From Neelides folsomi (lineage: Eukaryota > Arthropoda > Collembola > Neelipleona > Neelidae), in NCBI GenBank assembly GCA_034687125.1, contig JAQGBZ010000020.1, forward strand, positions 62,001 through 126,000: a stretch of DNA of 64,000 bases. The letters are read 5' to 3'. A program made the position numbers and the translations under genes. The notes under the pieces were generated by a model. The model was not told the origin of the DNA, made no database searches, and worked only from the letters and a program-made list of their open reading frames with translations. Every line of letters starts with the position of its first letter. The first letter of the stretch is position 1. Below, piece after piece: positions 1-12,620 of this stretch.

Positions 1-973
1 AGCATTAAAAAAAATTCAAAAATTCAAAATTCAAAAAATATAAAATTCAAAAAATACTACAAAATATATAAAATCTTTGAAATTCAAAGTATAAAAATGT
101 ATTAAATATGTTGTATATTTTATAGTAAATTAAATATATGATACAATAATTGTATTTGGATATATTTTATATTTCTGAGTGTTGAGTTTTTGAATATTGT
201 GTGGGGATATAAATTTTAGTAGTCATTGGAGCGTTGGAATTCCTTGGTCTTCTTCTATGGAGTCATCGATCAAACGTCGAGCGAGTCCTTTAGCTATCAT
301 CATCCTGATCACGCATGCATGGCCCCAACTCAGCCGACTGGTTTATTCTCAAGGCAACTCTCTGCACAAACTCACCTGGAGAAACCCATTAATATTATAC
401 CATTAAGATCACACAGACCTCATACTACTTACCTATACTACCTATATTTAACACACTTCATATAAACTCACGCCTATACTTATATTTTAGAATATTATAT
501 TATAGCTATTCTGAATATTTTAGCTAATCTCTATAAAGTATTATAGAATTATAGCTAGTACTTGTATTATATAGTATTTAGTTATATAATATAGTTATAA
601 TGCTCATATTAAGAATATTATAATGTGAAGATTTTGGAACGTGTGGATTGTGAAGGAGCGACGGAATGAAATTTGTGATTCTGGACGGGGCGTCGAGTTG
701 TATCGAATTCGCCTCCCATCCCTCCCACTTTTTTTTATTTCTTTAGAAGAAATTAAGTCATTTGGTCCATTATTTCCACCAGGTAGTTGGCCAAGCGAGG
801 AGCTAATTTTTATTGGCCGAAGATTACCATCACTTTTCTCAAGCCCAGAGCCAATTCCAATCCAAATTAGCAGGTTCATCCGATATACATTAAACTTAAA
901 CCAAACCATCATTTTACGACCCTGCGAAAAAAAACTTTAGGACTAAATTATCATTTCATATTTTATAGCCTTT

Positions 974-1136
974 ATCTAAATCATGCCAAATCATCCTTAA
1001 CATATTAATCTAAATAATGCCAAATCGTTCCTAATCTAAATAATGCGAATCGCGTTTAAATTTATCTAAAATAATGCGAATCATAATCTTAATCTAAATA
1101 ATGCAAATCATGTTTATCTTAACAAAATAATGCTTT
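974..1136 (+). repeat. Degenerate tandem array, unit ATCTAAATAATGCNAATC
   Basis: About six copies with spacing of roughly 27-35 bp, differing at several positions. One copy contains ATGCAAAT (1101-1108), a perfect octamer as bound by POU-domain proteins; the others are near-octamers (ATGCCAAAT, ATGCGAAT). Confidence 0.75.
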
Positions 1137-3406
1137 TTAAAAAGGGCGGTAAGATTTACAAAATTTGGTTAATTTGTATAATAAATTAAGGAAATGAGAT
1201 TTTTATTGTCATTACGGCAAAGGTGTTTAAATTCTTAGATTTTTCGCAGTCTTGATAAGTGAATTTTGTTTGTGAAGCTGGGAATTTTCTTTTATGACCA
1301 AACGAGTTTTGATTCTGTTTGTTTATTGGTCTTAGATTGTGATTAATTTGACTCTCTGAGTCCTCAACGACTTTCCAACCCCAAGCGTACTTTTTAATTG
1401 AGCCACTTGTTCATTTCATTGCCATTTGTACTCATTCAACTTCTTAAATCTCAGACATAAAACCAATTTAATTCTTCTTTGTCTTCTTAACCTCAGCTTA
1501 AGCTCATAAACTTCATCCTCAAATTGTCACCTTGAAATTTTTAATCGAGGTGTGAACAACCAGGCACATTTAAAAAAAATAACCAATATTAAAAAACTAC
1601 AGATTAAATAATTACAGATTTCTGCTTGTGAAACAATTTTAAAAATAATGATTATTTAATTATTTAATAATCATTATTTAATATCTTTTAATTGATATTT
1701 AAGTTGTAATTGTAAATTGTTAGTAGAACTTAATTGTTGTTAAGAAATGAATGAAAGTCTGTGAATTTAAATTGATCGTAATATTGTGATTGAATTGGCT
1801 GAGTCTGGAACCTCCCTTTTGATCCTGGAGGAATCCGAGTTGCTAAAACAAGTTTTTATTCTCAATTTTTTCTTCCCCCGGAGTGGCGAGGTGAGGAGTT
1901 TAATAATACCTTCCTTCTTCACAATCTTCTTCTCCCACACCACACAACAACGAACCAACTAACAATTTCACATCAACTCAAAAACCTCCAGCCCAAACTC
2001 ACACAAATTCACACAAAAAAACATAAAACTCAAAAGCAAAACCGCCTTGATATTTCAATGGAAAATTCAAATTTTCCATTCACCGCAATTCAACATTTTT
2101 TATAAGATTTAAACAACGAAGGTTTAAACATTTTGAGCTTAAACATTTAAGCAAAGGTTTAAGAATGAAGTTTAAGGGTTCAAGTAAAGGGTTAAAAGAA
2201 TGTTTTTTAAAGGAGCAAACGATTAGATGAATTATTATAAAAACTTCCTCTTTGACCTCAGTTCTTGCCTTGGGGGAGTTTGAGGGCTCCATTGGAAAAT
2301 GTAAATGCAGAAATTTTTCTCCTTTGTTGGAATCCGATTTACCACCTCATTTGGTTCACAAACCCTCGCGTTTTTCATCCCTATCATTATTTAAACATTA
2401 TGTTCATCAAAATTTCCCACTTGGTGAATTAAACTTCAATAATAATATTCACTTCATCTTACAAATTACTCCTTATAAAGAAAAACGGCTTAAATTAATG
2501 TTTAAGCTTAAATTGATAATTTCATATCTAATTTCATTAATTTGAAGTTAATTAATTTTAATTTGTTTACGCTTTGTTGGGTTTTAATTAAATAATTATA
2601 TTTTAGATCCAATATATATTTTATATATAATACAATATACATATAAGTAAATATATAGTATTTTCAGTTTTAATAGTTAAAAGTTATAATGAAGCTAAAT
2701 CATGATAAGATTGGAAGGTTTTGAGAAAATTTAGTAAATTGTATCAAGATTTTGAAATTGAGAAATGGCGGGGTTTATGAAAGGAGTTATTTGAGATTTC
2801 GGATTTATTCCCCGACGCGTTCCGCATAGTCAAAAAGGCTCCGAATGTTTGAATTTTGCAAGTGTGAGGTTTTGGGATAAGGAGGGAGAATTTGGATTGA
2901 TAGGGAAAATTGCAATAATTCAAAATCAAATTGGAAATGTCAGGAGTTGTTATGGAAGCAGTTGATAAGGAAAGATTTATTTCCCGCCAAGGACAAAACC
3001 TCCCTTTGTTTTCCTTTGCTAATTTGATGCTAAATTTCACTATCGGCTCCGAGTTCCCAAAGACGCGACCGACGCCAAGACTCTGTGAATTATTCCCAGA
3101 CTCGGCGCCTCCTTCGCAATCTAATTCATCTTTCCCGAACAAACCAAAGGAGAATACATAATACCCGGGTATTACTCTCGCCCCTTACTCTCCGATACCC
3201 GGGTTTTCTCCTTAGTTATAATACCTGGATATAATACTCATATAATACTCATATAATACCCGCACATAATACATGGTTCCATAGCAATTGGTTGCTTTAT
3301 ATCTTTATAAAGTTTATAGTATTTATATGTAAGTTTGTATTATATATAAAATAAACCTGGGTATTTTGTACTACCCGAACCCCTGCCGAAATAATGCAAT
3401 AGCAAG

Positions 3407-3422
3407 GTCCGGATCTCCGGAC
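3407..3422. repeat. GC-rich perfect inverted repeat
   Basis: GTCCGGATCTCCGGAC has 7-bp perfect arms around TC. It sits at the centre of a skew island and is one of the few GC-rich dyads in the window. Confidence 0.7.
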
Positions 3423-4141
3423 GCCTCGGCGCAAATGATGATTTATCCTTCGAGTAGTCTGAAAGGTGGAAATGGCAATTTATGATTATTAGGAATGCAA
3501 CGCTCGCCCTCTGCACAATGGAGGAAAACCCCGAAATTCCACCACCCTTCCGAAATTCGGAGTTTCCCTTTCGGATCTCATTTCCCGCTCCGGGCCCATT
3601 AAATGGACCACATTCCCTAATTTCAAATTCACGGCCCTTAGCCAATCCGTCTTTTACCCCTGGGATGAAAAATGAATTTCGGACACGTGACCTCTCCATC
3701 ATTAATCCAATCATGAATTCCATTTCCTTACTCTCGCAGGATTCTGAACAAAATTCTGAACAAAATGCAAAATGAGGAACCGAGTTTATTTAAAATTATT
3801 TATGTTCCTTTACATCCAACTTGATGGCCTTTTTAAATAAAGCATCAATGAGGAGAGTTGTAAACTTAAATAATGCCATGTTTTCATATCTTAAGCTTCT
3901 TTCCATTATTTAAAACCTCTCGTGGTTAAGGATCATTTGGGAAAACAAATAAACATCGTGTTTTCTTACCTTTATCCAAAACAGCAATGTTTTAATTACT
4001 ATTTAATTCCCGCCAATTCCCGACTTCAACTTCAATTTAAAAAACTACACTTTTGAATTTAATTAAAAACTTCACATTTATTCAATTTATTCAATTTTTA
4101 AAATATTTAACACAAATTCAACAATTAAAATTTTATTTAAA

Positions 4142-4217
4142 CTTTCGCAGTAATTAGACTTCGGTAATTAGATTTCAATAAATAGACTTCACTAATAAGA
4201 CTTTCGCAGTAATTAAA
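4142..4217 (+). repeat. Degenerate tandem array, unit CTTTCGCAGTAATTAGA
   Basis: Four to five copies of a unit of about 15-18 bp, with the first and last copies best conserved (CTTTCGCAGTAATTA). A related but separate CGCAGTATTTAA array occurs at 9370. Confidence 0.7.
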
Positions 4218-4794
4218 GATTTTAATTAAATGACAATTTTAGAATCAGTATAAATGTATTAAACTAAAGATTTAAAATTAAATAAAGCTTTAATAAGAAA
4301 TAAATGAAAGATGTCGAACGACGTCTGGAGTTGAACTGAAGTTGAGTGACAGGTCGACATGTTGTTTCTCCCTTGGTGACCTTAATAATCAAAAGGGTAT
4401 CTTAGGCCTTTTACAACCCCAAATAGCTGGCCATGATTTCTATACGTCTTTTACTGTTTCTCCTCCCTTTGACTCCTTGGCTCCTTTTTTATGATTTCTT
4501 ACCTCACTGCGTCTTCTGGTCCTATTTTGGGTATTTGGAGTGCTCCAGTTGAAGATCCGTCCACAAGGTCCAATTCACTCCTTTTTATGACACGGCCTTT
4601 TGGGTCACACGGAGGATCCCAAAGATCTAAAGAGATGTTCAAAAGGTTAAACTTAGATTTTACAACCCCATTCAAAGGGACCAAAATAGTCCGCTACTTT
4701 TTTATGGCTCATTGTAAAATAACTGGACCTCACACTTTCTTTACTTTTTTAAGGAGAATACAAATTCAGGTCCGTTAGGTTCTTTAAGGCCGTC

Positions 4795-4857
4795 TTATAC
4801 AAATCCTATACAAATCCCATACAGCTTCTATACAGCTTCCATACAGCTCCTATACAA
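4795..4857 (+). repeat. Tandem array, unit TATACAGCTTCC
   Basis: Six copies of a 10-13 bp unit (TATACAAATCC then TATACAGCTTCC variants). Its complement-like counterpart TTGTATAGG recurs at 5036-5150 on the other side of an AT-rich spacer. Confidence 0.8.
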
Positions 4858-5035
4858 GTACAATATAACTACAGATAGGTATTGCATGTATTGGTCAGTA
4901 TTGGATAAAGGTATTACTAAAGGTATTATACACTATTATGTATAAGGGGTGTGTAAAAAGGCCATATGACCTTTTTTATCTTTCAAGGGCTCCCTATGTT
5001 TTAATGCTAAAGGGACCATTTTTGAAGGGCAGGAA

Positions 5036-5150
5036 TTTATATGAGAATTTATATAGAGGATTCGTATAGGGAATTCTTATAGAGTTCGTATAGAGAAATT
5101 TTATGGGGAATTGGTATAGGAAATTTGTATAGTTTTGTATAGTTGGTTTA
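5036..5150 (+). repeat. Degenerate array, unit GTATAGGGAATT
   Basis: Seven or eight copies of GTATAG/TTATAG cores followed by GGAATT or AAATTT variants. Compositionally it is the reverse complement of the array at 4795-4857, so the two flank the spacer as an imperfect inverted pair. Confidence 0.7.
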
Positions 5151-5733
5151 TATTTAGGGTCGAAGGGATCTTTGTTTAGGGAGGGGTTGAGGGATCGAAG
5201 GGAGTTTTTCCCATCCCCCTTTTAGACGCCATTTTAGAATTATTTTGTCCATTGGGCTATTTTTACTCACTGGATTATTTGAAGAATTTAAACATTTAAA
5301 CATTTAATTAATTGGGGTTTAATTCCCACGAGGATTTAAAAGTGAGTTAAGGAGCATAGGGTGGATTTGAAAATGGTAGGAGATTTTTTGATTGCCGGTG
5401 TGTGGGTCGAAGAATCGTCTGGAGTTGTGCGGATAAAAAAAGTGTTGTTGGAGGAATTTACACGAGACGAGTTTGGTGAACATTTGTGTAATTAAATCAC
5501 ACTCTCGTTGTCCTCTCATTACGGAAAAAGATCCATCAATTCTTATAAGGTAAAACAACCCTTTTATGACTTTATTCAAAACTTGAAATTTTAACAAAAA
5601 CTTGATGGGTCACTTTGTTTAATTCATTAAAATCCCATCACAAATCTCATTAATTATATTTAACCATGAAGTTAAATAAATAAATTCATAGTTAAATATA
5701 ATACAATAACTACATGATTAAATGAAGCTTTAC

Positions 5734-5842
5734 TTTTAACAGTTAAATTAAACATTAATTTTAGCAGTTAAATTAAATACATTAATTTTTGGAGTTAAAT
5801 TAAACATTAATTTTAACAGTTAAATTAAATACATTAAATAAC
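5734..5842 (+). repeat. Tandem array, unit TTTTAACAGTTAAATTAAA
   Basis: Four copies of a unit of about 25-28 bp containing AGTTAAATTAAA(TAC)ATTAA, with copies 1 and 4 and copies 2 and 4 most alike. Confidence 0.85.
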
Positions 5843-7544
5843 TCTATTTTAGATAACTTTATATAAACTTTATTTTATGTAAATTTATATAAAGTAACTT
5901 AGTTGAAGAATAAATAAATTCAAGGTTTTTAATAGAAATAATACTAATGTATAAATGAAGTCATAAGACTCGTGTTGTTATAAAAAAGAGAATTTAAAAA
6001 ATGAAGATGTAAAATGCAAATTGAAATCGGATAGGGATTTTGAAAAGAATAATTTCCTTATGAGTCCCATAATTTGTTGGCGTGTCAGCCGGGTGGATTA
6101 ATTATTCTCCCCAGGATAAGGAAAAGGGAAAGTTTAAAATTAAAATCACATTTCATTCTTAGTGGAGAAATACGACCACGCGCTCGGAATCTCCCTATTT
6201 TATTACCTTGCTTAAGAAAGTAATTTAAATTGGATAGGCTTCCTATACAGACCCACCCTGTACACCCACAACACTCCTTTCAATATAAGAATCTTCTTTT
6301 TCATTCTAAACATTTTCCTGTCTTAATAACATACAATATAAAAAATATATTAAAATCATATATATATATGATATTTTGGAAATTTTGAATTTTTATATGT
6401 AAAAAGTCAGTGTTGGATTTTTGTTAGATTTTTATTAAAATGAATTTAAGGTTTTTACTTTATCAAAACTTGGCTCGTGCATGACTGCAGTGAATGTTGT
6501 TCCATCTCGGCCGATGATTTGCTCTTTAGGTTTTATAGCCCCTCAATAAATTCTCCTTGATTAAGATGCAGCGATTGGGATCTGGAGAAAAATATAAAAA
6601 AGATATGGATTGGGAATTATTAAAATAATTAGAGGCTTCCTTTACAAAAAGAACCAACAACTCCCTTTGCATGTTCCCTGCATTTAAAACTCAGGGAGGA
6701 AGCATTTGGCCAATCTCAATTACATTTTTAATTCCCGTAAAAAACTCAACCTGCTCATTTACATCACTAAATTTATGTTACAACAATTACAACACATTTC
6801 TCATTTTTAACACAAATTGGACAAAAGAAGGATTTCTTAATAATACCATAATACGTATAATATTTCATATATGGAAAATAATATCAAAAATATATGGGAA
6901 ATATAAGGGAAATATGAATTAAATATATATATAAGAGATTTAATCATTTTTCCTTATAAATTTGACGGCGACGAAAAGGAAGTTTGTCGATATGTCTGGG
7001 CTTTGTAAAAAAAATTGTTCCTTTTTATGTAATTAAACTGAAAGTAAAAATTATGAGGGCGGTTTTTGACTTTTCCTATCCTTTCCATGTTAATCTTCAC
7101 AAATATAGCCATTAGGTGAGTTCTTGAGTTCTTGATTATTTTCGACTCGTTCATTGAGTTTCCACTTTATGACTCCTTGCGATGCAAAGGGTAATTTAAC
7201 GGCCATTCCAATACTTACACTTTGTTTGATGCATTTTACAATTCAAATGACATGCGATTCAAAGGGCAAATGACTCATTTCGCACTAAACTTAAATATTA
7301 ACATGCAATTCGAACCACATCAATATTCACAGCATTTTATCACAACATTACCAAAAAGTTTTACACAAATATTTAGTCAATGTACCTAATGCACAAGTAC
7401 ACATCTCCCATGGTTACAATTTAAACCTTAAAAAACTATTAAAAATCTTTTACAATATTCTTTAACCATTAAGAGGCTGAACAGCTGCTAATGGATACTA
7501 TAAATTGTTACTAAGCAGGAGACTATTTCTAGCGAATTTTTGAA

Positions 7545-7640
7545 ATTGTTCCAATATTAAAAAAAGCTCCAATATTTGAAAAAACAAAGATGGCTCCAGT
7601 ATTTAAAAAAAATGAAGAGCTCCAAGATTTAAAAAAGTGA
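7545..7640 (+). repeat. Tandem array, unit GCTCCAATATTTAAAAAA
   Basis: Four degenerate copies of CTCCAATATTTAAAAAA-like sequence with spacing of about 25-30 bp. Confidence 0.7.
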
Positions 7641-9369
7641 GTTTTTTTAAAAAGAGTATTGGAATTGGAATTGGAAGTTGAATTGTTTTTAAAAAAAGTG
7701 AATTGAGATGTTTTTTCTCACGGGGGCAAATGGGGAGCAAAAAGGTTAAGGATTTTTTCTTCCGAGTTGGACAAAGGGAATTTGGAAATCCATAAATAAA
7801 TATAAATGGGAGACAAAATGGCGCCGCCGTTTCCAGCTCATTTCATTCCTGACTTTCTTCTTCCTCTCCCAATGACGTCCCTCATTTGTCTCCGCATTCA
7901 TCACGGACTTCTGGTTTAAATCTCCCGCATTCATAAATCAATCCAACCCATCATAAGAAACACTGCAAAAAAGTTCAAAAAGCTTATGAGCTCCGTTTCG
8001 TTCCGGACAAAATTCTTCTCCCAAAACCCAGCCTTACAGAAACTGTAATTTTAAACTCTCCCCCGCACCAGGGCGAAGATGGATGACTTTGGATGGGGAA
8101 GGTGCGAGGGGACGCGACGTCTTTGGACGTGCTTTTGCCTCTTAATGGCCGACTTTCATTCCTCCCTCTTTCTCCCTCGATTTTCCCATGAGTTCTTGGG
8201 AGTTTCCCGGGTATTCCTAGTCCCGGGTATTCCCATATTATATTCTTCAACCTGGGTATCAGGATTTTCCTCAGGCCATTCCTCGGGTTATTCAGGGGCT
8301 ATTTCAGGGGTTATTTTGAGGGTTATTCCGCTCCAGATTCCAAGGGAGATCCAAGGGGAGTTTTCTCTCTATTAAAATCGTAAGTATTGGATTTATGGGG
8401 ATGGGTTATGAAAAACGCCCGGGTTGCTGTCAATCCGATTTGCGGGGTTTATTTGTATTGGGGTGTTATTTGAGCCGTCCAAGGGCCGATTTAATGATTC
8501 CCGGAACGATGAGAGGGACAGGGGAAGATGGAGGCAAATGGGCCATTAAGACAAGTTTCACCACTTCCGAGAGAAATACATTGAGTAAAGATCCATTCCA
8601 GGGGTGAGTTTATTTCCACCCGCAAAACAAACACATTTTAATAATCTCCCTCCCTTTACATCATTTATTATAAAATCACATTTGGCAAAATCGCCAATAA
8701 AAATATTTTTTATTATTCATTTTATTAAATAATTCTAATTAAAATTAATAGAACTCTAAACCCCATTTTATTTAATATTTTTTTACATTTTGAATTTATA
8801 ACTAAATAACAATTTAATAATTATGTTATATTTTACGATGCATTAAATCTTTAAGGGTTTTAAGAGTTAGAGCAAGATAAAATAGTAATTTATGATATTT
8901 AAGGAAGATTTATATTTTTGGTCCGATTGTATTGAAAGTGGATGGAGAAAGAGGGATAAACTTTGTTCAATAAATTGGGCCGAGGAAAAACTTTTCTCTT
9001 CGTTTGCGACGTTTGGGAAGGATAATTTGGAATGTCAGGGCGGCTATCTTCCCCATTACTCTTCGTCCGACTCACAACTTATCTTATTATATACACGTAT
9101 GGCTATTTACTTCCCGAAGAAATCTCATATTTATTTAATTCCAACAACCAAACCAAAACTTCATCCAAAATAAACTTCAACCCAAAAAGAAACTCTTGAG
9201 AAATTGGGAAATAAATAAAGCTCAACTTATTCCCTTTGTCCATTTCATAAATCAACCACAAACTTATTAACTCTCTCAGACTTCTTTTATTTATTTCCTT
9301 AGATAAATCTAGCGACATTACCTAAATCTTGCGAAATTACATAAAATCGATTCCTATCCCAATTCCCCA

Positions 9370-9520
9370 TTCGCAGTATTTAACATTAGAAAGTCAATTC
9401 GCTGTATTTAATAGTGAATTCACATTATTTAACTTAAGTTAGAATTGACTATTGGCAGTATTTAATATTAAATAGACAATTCGCAGTATTTAATGTGAAT
9501 TTGGTTGTTCGCAGTATTTA
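9370..9520 (+). repeat. Degenerate array, unit TTCGCAGTATTTAA
   Basis: Five copies (TTCGCAGTATTTAAC, TTCGCTGTATTTAA, GGCAGTATTTAA, TTCGCAGTATTTAA, TTCGCAGTATTTAG) spaced by about 25-55 bp of AT-rich sequence. Confidence 0.8.
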
Positions 9521-12470
9521 GATTGTTGTATGAAATCCACTTTTGTCTTTCTTGTTTTAAGATATGTTTAAATGAAGGAATGGAGAAACTGGCGGAGTGG
9601 GGAGTTGATGAAATGGGTCTTTTGTATGTAAAGAAATGGATTGTTTGTGGGTTGGGAATTTCTCATTCCGACATTTTCCCTTTTCTGGGTATAAAAGGAG
9701 ATTGGATATTTGGCCTGCGCGTGGGGAAGGACCCCCGAAACTTTGACTGATTTATCGTCTTCCTCTTTGGCTCAAAGAACCAACGGAGCTTCCACACTCA
9801 AAATGCTACTTCAACAAAACCTCACGCCTTCCCCATACAAAGCCATACAAAATGAGTCTCCAGAAACAAAATTCATGCAAATTAAGCTCATGGACAAAAA
9901 TCAATTCTTTTATCTCAATATATTCAATATATTTTATATTAACTATAAGAAATATATTTTATACATAAATTGAGTTTATATAAAAGGAGCGTAAGAAGAC
10001 AGTCATACTGTACATATTTATATTGTACTTGTACTTAGGTAAATGTAACTATTGTAATGATACTGATACTAACAGTATTTATTTAATAGTTTTCGTAATA
10101 TTTATAAGGGTTTAAGGGCAAGTTTTATTTAGAAATGGAAGTTGGTGAGTTAAATAGAAAGTTTTAAAAGGGCTTGAGTTTAAATGCGTTTGGAGATAGC
10201 CATCATCTGCTTACTTCCAAACTACCCCTGATTTATCGGGAGACTTCTTCGGGAAACCTCCGCCACCCGCGTGCCCAATTTATATCAAACGACACGAAGC
10301 GGAACAAAAATACTCAAAATGTCCACTCCCCCCTTTAAGGGGGAATTATAGCCAAAATTTTAAGTTATGTTTAAATTAACCGGGGGAATTTAAATTGAAA
10401 TTTTAAGCGGGAAATTTAAATTACTTTTAAATATTATTATTTGGATTATTTGAAATTTTTGAATGAAAATGAATTTGTGAAAATAGTGGGGTTTAGTCTG
10501 TGAAAAAGTTACGATCTCGGGGTCCATGGCATAAATAAAGACATTGTGGGGTTCCGGGCATTATGGATGTTTGTGAATGATGCAGAAGAGCAGCAGGGAA
10601 GCAGGAAAAGGATTTCAAACTTTTATTCACCCGCTAAATTATGTAAGTCGAGTAATAAAAAAATGTTTATTTTCTCCTATGATCATCTTTCGGAAATTTT
10701 GTGTAAAAATCCCTATCTTCCTCCGCATCACCCAACTTGCCCTTCATTAGCATTGGAAAATGAAACTTGTTGGGATCTGAAATGGCCGGAGGGTTCGGAA
10801 TTATAATCGTAATTGTACATGCCATTATTATACTCCTAATACTCATACATTATGCATTCCCACTCTGCAAGTCCATGTTTTAAGAATGATCCATTGGGAA
10901 GTATTGAAAGGATATAGTCATATTCTTTATAGACATATTCCTATACATAATATATTCTTATAAGAGGTATTCTTATACAGATTATATTCCCTGTTTGGTT
11001 TTTGAAAATTAAAAATGGCGTATAATTCATTCCGTGACTGGGTTTATCTTGAACTGGAAAAGATGCACGCGAGGTGTATGAAGAACAAAAGGGTGACTCC
11101 TAATGGACCTTTCGCCAAAATTGGACTCGGGATCTTTATCAAACAAAATCCATCCATTCCACACAACCTAAATGTCTATTAAAATAATCATTATAATTCA
11201 AAAACAACTCACAACCAACCAAATTTAACAAAATTTATCCAAAGACGTCTAAAGAATCTAAAGTCTAAACTACTGTATAAATGTGATTTTGAAAGACCGG
11301 TAAATTTGAAAATAAAAATTCGAAAAATTATAAGCGGGAATTTTGAAATTATAAATTTTTATGAACGGAATTTAAATGATAAATTTGTAATGAGCGGCAT
11401 TTTTTAATTTAAAATCTTGCATTTGATATTGTGTTTGTAGGTCTACAGGTTTTGAATGTTTTGATCGTAAATCATTAAAATGGATTGAGATTGGTTGTGG
11501 TGGTAATAATGATGATAATAATTGTTATGGGGTGAGAGAGTTGATTGAGCCAGGATAGGTTAGTTTTACCTTTCTTCCTAACTATTAGACATTGCATTTG
11601 TGTGTCTCTTGGCAGCCATTTCCTCCTATATCCAACAAGGGTTCTCGAGTGGGGTTGTAAAGAGGAATCATTCTGCTCCTGCTCCCACTAAATACACATT
11701 CAAACACATCTTATAACACATTCACTCCCACCGCAGAGAATTACAATAAATCAGAATTAAATCTCCCGGGTCATTTTTACTCATTTGGACAGAACACCAC
11801 AAAGAACAGTTTCTTTAAGCATTTAACAAATCCATCAATTGCTTTATTTTAAAATTTTACTTAAGTTTTAGTTGAGTTTATAAGAAATATCTTAAGTTAC
11901 TTTTTATCTCAAGTTTGGTATTTTTAACCAAAGCCATAAATATTGTTGAATTAATGTGGATTGTTCAATTGTATTATAATTGTAATTTAAAGGGTTTCTT
12001 TGTATTGTTGAATCGGAATAAATCTTGGTGTGTTTTGCGAGGGAATTGTTTGTAATTAATGTGAATTTAAGGTAAGAAGGTTTGTGTTTGGAGTGTGAGT
12101 TGAATTTGGAAGGAGCGAGCGGAGAAAGAGCCATAAATCTCTCTGGAGCTCTCCAACCTCCACGGCCGATCCGAGTGGAGGGCGAGGCAAGAAAAATGGT
12201 CGCCCCAGCTCCATTGTACTATGAGCATGTGTAGTGCCATAAAATACATTTATACAGAAATATGAGTCCTTTGCCCATTAAACACACTCCCACATTCTTC
12301 AGCACATCACTCCCGGGTTTTCTCAATTTAAAATTCCCGCAAATATTAATTTAAAATTACCGATTAATTTAAAATCCCCCCAATAGTTTAAAAATTTCCG
12401 CAATAATTTAAAATTCCCGCAAAATATTTTTTAAAAAATCATTATTTCATAATTTATACAATCATGATGA

Positions 12471-12620
12471 TTTCTTATACAGTGTTTAAAATGTAGGTAT
12501 TTCTTATACAGACTGATTCGAATGTAGGTATTTCTTATACAGTGTTTAAAATGCATTTCTTATACAGAGTGTTTCACATGTATTTTTTGTTTCATATTCA
12601 TGTATGCATTTATTATGCAG
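12471..12620 (+). repeat. Tandem array, unit with TTTCTTATACAG
   Basis: TTTCTTATACAG is perfectly repeated at 12471, 12500, 12531 and 12556, each followed by a variable GTGTTTAAAATGTAGGTA-like segment; decayed copies continue to about 12620 (TTTATTATGCAGGG). Each core has the form of a 3' splice site (pyrimidines then CAG). Confidence 0.9.

Larger units (their letters stand above)
1..5300. other. Non-coding block with skew islands and short arrays
   Basis: No coding sequence is supported. It holds islands whose + strand switches from G-rich to C-rich near 250, 715, 1360, 1890, 2310, 2990, 3480, 4360 and 5205, separated by AT-rich spacers. In the island 1681-2040, G/C counts per 60 bases are 9/2, 13/3, 13/12, 12/15, 1/23 and 2/18. 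Positions 1-70 are a degenerate AAATTCAAA repeat. The arrays at 974, 4142, 4795 and 5036 are listed separately. Confidence 0.7.

Noticed and set aside
776-795. CCACCAGGTAGTTGGCC resembling a CTCF core
   Set aside because: Only the first eight bases fit; the second half departs from the consensus and a single partial match is expected by chance.
2744-3161. Overlapping open frames of 132 and 76 codons on the two strands
   Set aside because: Compositional by-product of a GC-richer island: no domain, no codon pattern, both strands equally open.
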